This document shows, one piece after another, positions 61,361 through 64,000 of a stretch of 64,000 nucleotides of DNA. Within the stretch, counting starts at the first letter, position 1. Each line of letters begins with the position of its first letter. The notes beneath the pieces were generated by a model, which did no database searches, was not told where the DNA came from, and saw only the letters and a list, made by a program, of their open reading frames with translations. The stretch covers positions 2,232,001 to 2,296,000 of the forward strand of contig CP129491.1 in NCBI GenBank assembly GCA_030584105.1, written 5' to 3'. Source of the stretch: UTCHB3 sp002050155. Lineage in GTDB: Bacteria; Bacteroidota; Ignavibacteria; Ignavibacteriales; Ignavibacteriaceae. A program made the position numbers and the translations under genes.

Positions 61361-61918
61361 CTATATCGTATTAAAAGTGAAAAACTCCCCTAAGCGGCTT
61401 AACGGCACGCCTGAAGTATCTTTTTCCGATACAACGGGCGCATCGGTCTGCCAGTCGATCCCCAATTCCGGATCATTGTAAAAAAGTGTTCTTTCCGACT
61501 CTTTGCTATAGACAGCGGTGCATTTATAGTGAAAAGTAGCAACCTCAGAAAGAACAGAAAACCCATGTGCGAACCCCGGCGGGATCCAAAGGATGTGATG
61601 ATTCTCGTCTGAAAGGACGGCAGAGAAGTGCTGCCCGTAAGTTGGTGAACCAACCCTGATATCCACCACCACATCGAGCACAGCACCCTGAACAACCTGG
61701 CAAAGCTTCCCTTGTTCATAAGGCGGGATTTGAAAATGCAACCCTCTGATAGTACCTTTTGCAGAGCGGGAGAGGTTATCCTGTACGAAATTGTAGTTAA
61801 TCCCCGCTTCTTTGAAGATATCTTCCCTGAAACACTCAAAAAAGAAACCTCTTTGGTCCGGGAAAACTCTCGGAACAATCAGCCGGATACCGTCAAGTTT
61901 GCCGTTAATAATTTTCAA
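61361..61918 (-). CDS. rfbC: dTDP-4-dehydrorhamnose 3,5-epimerase
   Basis: 185 residues, usual length. DQRGFFFECFREDIF, NLSRSAKGTIRGLHFQ (catalytic His), KLCQVVQGAVLDVVVDIRVG, ILWIPPGFAHGFSVLS and TFHYKCTAVYSKESERT with NDPELGIDW are the RmlC cupin blocks. Third step of dTDP-L-rhamnose synthesis. It follows rfbA by 22 bases; rfbB and rfbD are not in the window. Confidence 0.96.
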   Translation of the reverse strand: MKIINGKLDGIRLIVPRVFPDQRGFFFECFREDIFKEAGINYNFVQDNLSRSAKGTIRGLHFQIPPYEQGKLCQVVQGAVLDVVVDIRVGSPTYGQHFSAVLSDENHHILWIPPGFAHGFSVLSEVATFHYKCTAVYSKESERTLFYNDPELGIDWQTDAPVVSEKDTSGVPLSRLGEFFTFNTI

Positions 61919-61940
61919 GTTCTTTTCTCCGTGTTAAATT

Positions 61941-62819
61941 TCATCTTTTTTCTTCAAATTCCTGCAAAACTTTTTCTAAATATTGCCTGTACATACTCTG
62001 AGGGATCGTTCCGATCACATCCCTGAACTCTGCTTCGTTAATAAACCCTTTAGCAAAGGCAATTTCTTCGATGCAGGCAACTTTAAGCCCCTGCCGCTCT
62101 TCGATAACACCGAAGAAATTGGAAGCCTGAAGCAACGCCTGCGGAGTTCCTGTATCAAGCCATGCAACGCCCCTGCCGATCAGCTCAACCATCAGCTCCT
62201 CCCGCTTCAGATATTCATTGTTCACATCGGTTATTTCCAATTCACCGCGGGCGGAAGGTTTCAGGTTTTTCGATATTTCAACCACATCCTTATCGTAAAT
62301 ATAAAGCCCGGGAACGGCGTAGTTCGATTTGGGCATTTTCGGCTTTTCTTCAATAGACAGAACTTTTCCGGTACGGTCAAAGTTCACAATACCGTATCTT
62401 TCGGGGTCGGTTACCCTGTAGCCGAAAATTTTAGCGCCCGATTTGTGCTGCGCAACGGCTTTGTAAAAGAACTCAATTTCGCCGAAAAAGATGTTATCCC
62501 CCAGAATAAGAGTTACATTATCATCACCGATAAATTCGGCACCAAGGATGAAAGATTCCGCAATGCCCCGGGGTGCATCCTGCAGCTTGTACGAAATAGC
62601 CATTCCAAGGTGCGACCCGTCGCCGAATAAACTTCTGTAAAGCGGAATTGTCTCCTCGTTTGAAATTATCAACACTTCTTTTATTCCACCGAGCATAAGA
62701 ACGGAAAGCGGATAGTAGATCAGCGGTTTGTCGTAGATAACTGCAAGTTGTTTGCTGTAAACCTTTGTGATTGGGTAGAGCCTTGAACCGGAACCGCCGG
62801 CAAGTATTATACCTTTCAT
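61941..62819 (-). CDS. rfbA: Glucose-1-phosphate thymidylyltransferase
   Basis: 292 residues from ATG 62819, chosen because MKGIILAGGSGSRLYPITK is the universal N-terminus; the frame extends five codons upstream. The nucleotidyl-transferase signature GxGxRL, SKQLAVIYDKPLIYYPLSVL, LILGDNIFFGE, IEEKPKMPKSNYAVPGLYIY and AWLDTGTPQALLQASNF are present. Makes dTDP-glucose from glucose-1-phosphate and dTTP, the first step towards rhamnose-type sugars. First gene of the five-gene minus-strand run. Confidence 0.97.
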   Translation of the reverse strand: MKGIILAGGSGSRLYPITKVYSKQLAVIYDKPLIYYPLSVLMLGGIKEVLIISNEETIPLYRSLFGDGSHLGMAISYKLQDAPRGIAESFILGAEFIGDDNVTLILGDNIFFGEIEFFYKAVAQHKSGAKIFGYRVTDPERYGIVNFDRTGKVLSIEEKPKMPKSNYAVPGLYIYDKDVVEISKNLKPSARGELEITDVNNEYLKREELMVELIGRGVAWLDTGTPQALLQASNFFGVIEERQGLKVACIEEIAFAKGFINEAEFRDVIGTIPQSMYRQYLEKVLQEFEEKR

Positions 62820-63101
62820 CAATATCCTTTGCAAAAAATGAAAATAAACAATTAATAAATTTAAGAAGTTTTTTGAAATAAGCGGTGAGTGATTTACGGG
62901 TACCTGAGTTGCGGGATATTAGAGGGTGAAATGTCGGTGTTTTAAGGTGCAGGGGGCGAAGGTTTGGGGGGAGTTTAAATCATTTTTTGGCGCCTGCGCT
63001 TTTCGAACTTGCGTGAAATTTCCGGTGAAAATAGTTCAATGTTTCATACTTATATTTCGTGGTTAAATATTTTTTTTGATGAATTGAAAATCGAGGACAG
63101 A
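62820..63101. other. Divergent promoter region, rfbA / ferritin
   Basis: About 280 bases with no gene. The ferritin frame is open upstream to 63009, but the family start and GAGGA point to ATG 63102. No inverted repeat of the iron-regulator type is recognised. Confidence 0.4.
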
Positions 63102-63593
63102 ATGTTATCCGAAAAGATGGAAAAAGCTTTTAACGAGCAGATAAATAAAGAACTATTCTCCGAATATCTCTACCGCAGTATGGTGGCTTATTTTGAGTCA
63201 TTAAGCCTCAGCGGTTTTGCTAAATATTACCATGTTCAGGCTGATGAAGAGCACGAACACGCAATGAAAATCTTTGAATATATCCACACACGCGGCGGAA
63301 GAGTGGTTCTGGAAGCAATAGAAAAACCAAAAACTGAGTGGAACGGTCCGCTTGACGCTCTGAAAGACGCCTATAACCACGAAAAATTCATAACCGGCAG
63401 CATCCACTCACTGGTTGATTTGGCGATTGAACTGAAAGACCACGCTTCAAATCAGTTCCTGCAGTGGTATGTGGAAGAACAGGTTGAAGAGGAAGAAAAC
63501 GCCGTTAACCTGATAGATAAACTTGAAATGATCGGCGAATCGAAAAACTCCCTTTATCTTTTCGACAGAGATATGGGGAAAAGAACAAAATAG
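63102..63593 (+). CDS. ftnA: Ferritin
   Basis: 163 residues from ATG 63102, chosen because MLSEKMEKAFNEQINKELFS is the conserved start and GAGGA lies six bases upstream. Ferroxidase ligands: Glu in NEQINKELFSEYLYRSM, the ExxH of DEEHEHAMKIFEYIHTRGG, and Glu in VEEQVEEEENAV. Four-helix bundle, 24-mer iron store in the cytoplasm, non-haem type. A clean terminator follows about 100 bases downstream. Confidence 0.95.
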   Translation: MLSEKMEKAFNEQINKELFSEYLYRSMVAYFESLSLSGFAKYYHVQADEEHEHAMKIFEYIHTRGGRVVLEAIEKPKTEWNGPLDALKDAYNHEKFITGSIHSLVDLAIELKDHASNQFLQWYVEEQVEEEENAVNLIDKLEMIGESKNSLYLFDRDMGKRTK

Positions 63594-63699
63594 TTTTTTG
63601 CCGTGGTTCTTCCCGCTTTCTTACAATCAATTTTTTGACAGAGGTTTACGGAAAACACCTCAATTTCTGTTTGCAGAGAACACCAAATTTCCATTAAAT

Positions 63700-63731
63700 A
63701 AAAAGCGGAAGCTTAGGCACCTCCGCTTTTT
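63700..63731. terminator. Rho-independent terminator, probably bidirectional
   Basis: AAAAAGCGGA (63700) pairs with TCCGCTTTTT (63722) over ten bases, followed by more T (63732-63735); the reverse strand also ends in a T-run. It lies between the ferritin gene and the convergent gene at the right edge. Confidence 0.88.
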
Positions 63732-63769
63732 TTTTCGCATTTTAAGCGTTTACTTGGTGTTGATATAAA

Positions 63770-64000
63770 TCAGTGTTTCATTCTTCTTCCCTGTTCCTCG
63801 TGTATGAAGAGCCAGGAGACAACCTTACCCACTTCGATCTCTCCGAAATAGTTCCAGTATTGCCGCGTTCTCACATGTTGTGATGAAGTATCTTCTTCAG
63901 GAATAGCTTCCGCTTCTTCAATAAGCGCCGTAAGCCTGTGGATCCACAACTCCCAGTTGGAGGTTCTTAAGTCAATCCACCCGGCTGCAGCCCATTTATC
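63770..64000 (-). CDS. C-terminal end of an unknown protein (partial)
   Basis: The minus-strand frame is open from the window edge to a TGA at 63770: 76 residues, beginning DKWAAAGWIDLRTSNWELWI and ending LFIHEEQGRRMKH. It is Trp- and Glu-rich (QYWNYFGEIEVGKVVSWLF), soluble, and looks coding. The family is not recognised; the gene start lies beyond the window. Confidence 0.55.
   Translation of the reverse strand, partial: DKWAAAGWIDLRTSNWELWIHRLTALIEEAEAIPEEDTSSQHVRTRQYWNYFGEIEVGKVVSWLFIHEEQGRRMKH

Overview
The window looks like a chromosome segment of a Bacteroidota/Chlorobiota-related (FCB group) bacterium, most probably of the Ignavibacteria. Three secreted proteins end in a type IX secretion (Por) sorting tail of the NPFNP type that is typical of that lineage, and DUF4905, single-chain serine dehydratase and SerC/DUF1015 genes fit the same group. 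The taxonomy is inferred from protein style only.

Layout. (1) Bases 1-2,000: AT-rich accessory DNA with the C-terminal part of a coiled-coil ATPase carrying a TOPRIM/DUF4435-like end, a gene remnant and a lipoprotein. (2) 2,170-4,484: two pseudogenes broken by several frameshifts, a winged-helix regulator and an NAD-dependent epimerase. (3) 4,965-13,970: a sorted endo/exonuclease-phosphatase-fold protein, a frameshifted serine dehydratase, tryptophanase, a DUF4905 protein, the AMMECR1 and MEMO proteins, and a Rossmann/DUF2520 protein. (4) 14,005-19,235: a surface-polysaccharide cluster with three GT4 glycosyltransferases and a WecG/TagA transferase. (5) About 19,300-30,080: an AT-rich accessory island holding a broken membrane protein, a DUF3800-like protein, a DUF2321 zinc-ribbon protein, an IS3-family element, and an operon encoding a 49-residue helicase-like ORF, a DUF262-HNH nuclease, and a type III modification and restriction pair. 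(6) 30,100-51,995: core genes alaS, serC, DUF1015, a cytochrome b561-type protein, tex, a dienelactone hydrolase, a TonB-dependent receptor, a GNAT enzyme, a cell-wall amidase split by a frameshift at an A-run, a cytochrome c, a sorted M14 carboxypeptidase and a sorted esterase. (7) 52,226-62,819: GT9 and GT4 glycosyltransferases, an unknown exported protein, and a minus-strand run rfbA-rfbC-glgP-ABC permease-ABC ATPase. (8) A ferritin and the end of one more gene close the window.

Two observations stand out. First, the non-island DNA is full of short tandem duplications placed at gene edges: copies of gene 3' ends just beyond the stop (epimerase, carboxypeptidase, GT9, one lipoprotein), copies of 5' ends or ribosome-binding regions (WecG, MEMO), and in-frame duplications inside genes that make lineage-specific inserts. 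Second, the island carries a compact operon coupling a DUF262-HNH nuclease by overlapping reading frames to a complete type III restriction-modification pair, preceded by an ATGA-coupled mini-ORF that resembles the N-terminus of SNF2-type helicases. Several genes are frameshifted; whether these are true pseudogenes, programmed shifts or sequencing errors at homopolymers cannot be decided from one sequence. I saw no tRNA, rRNA or CRISPR array.
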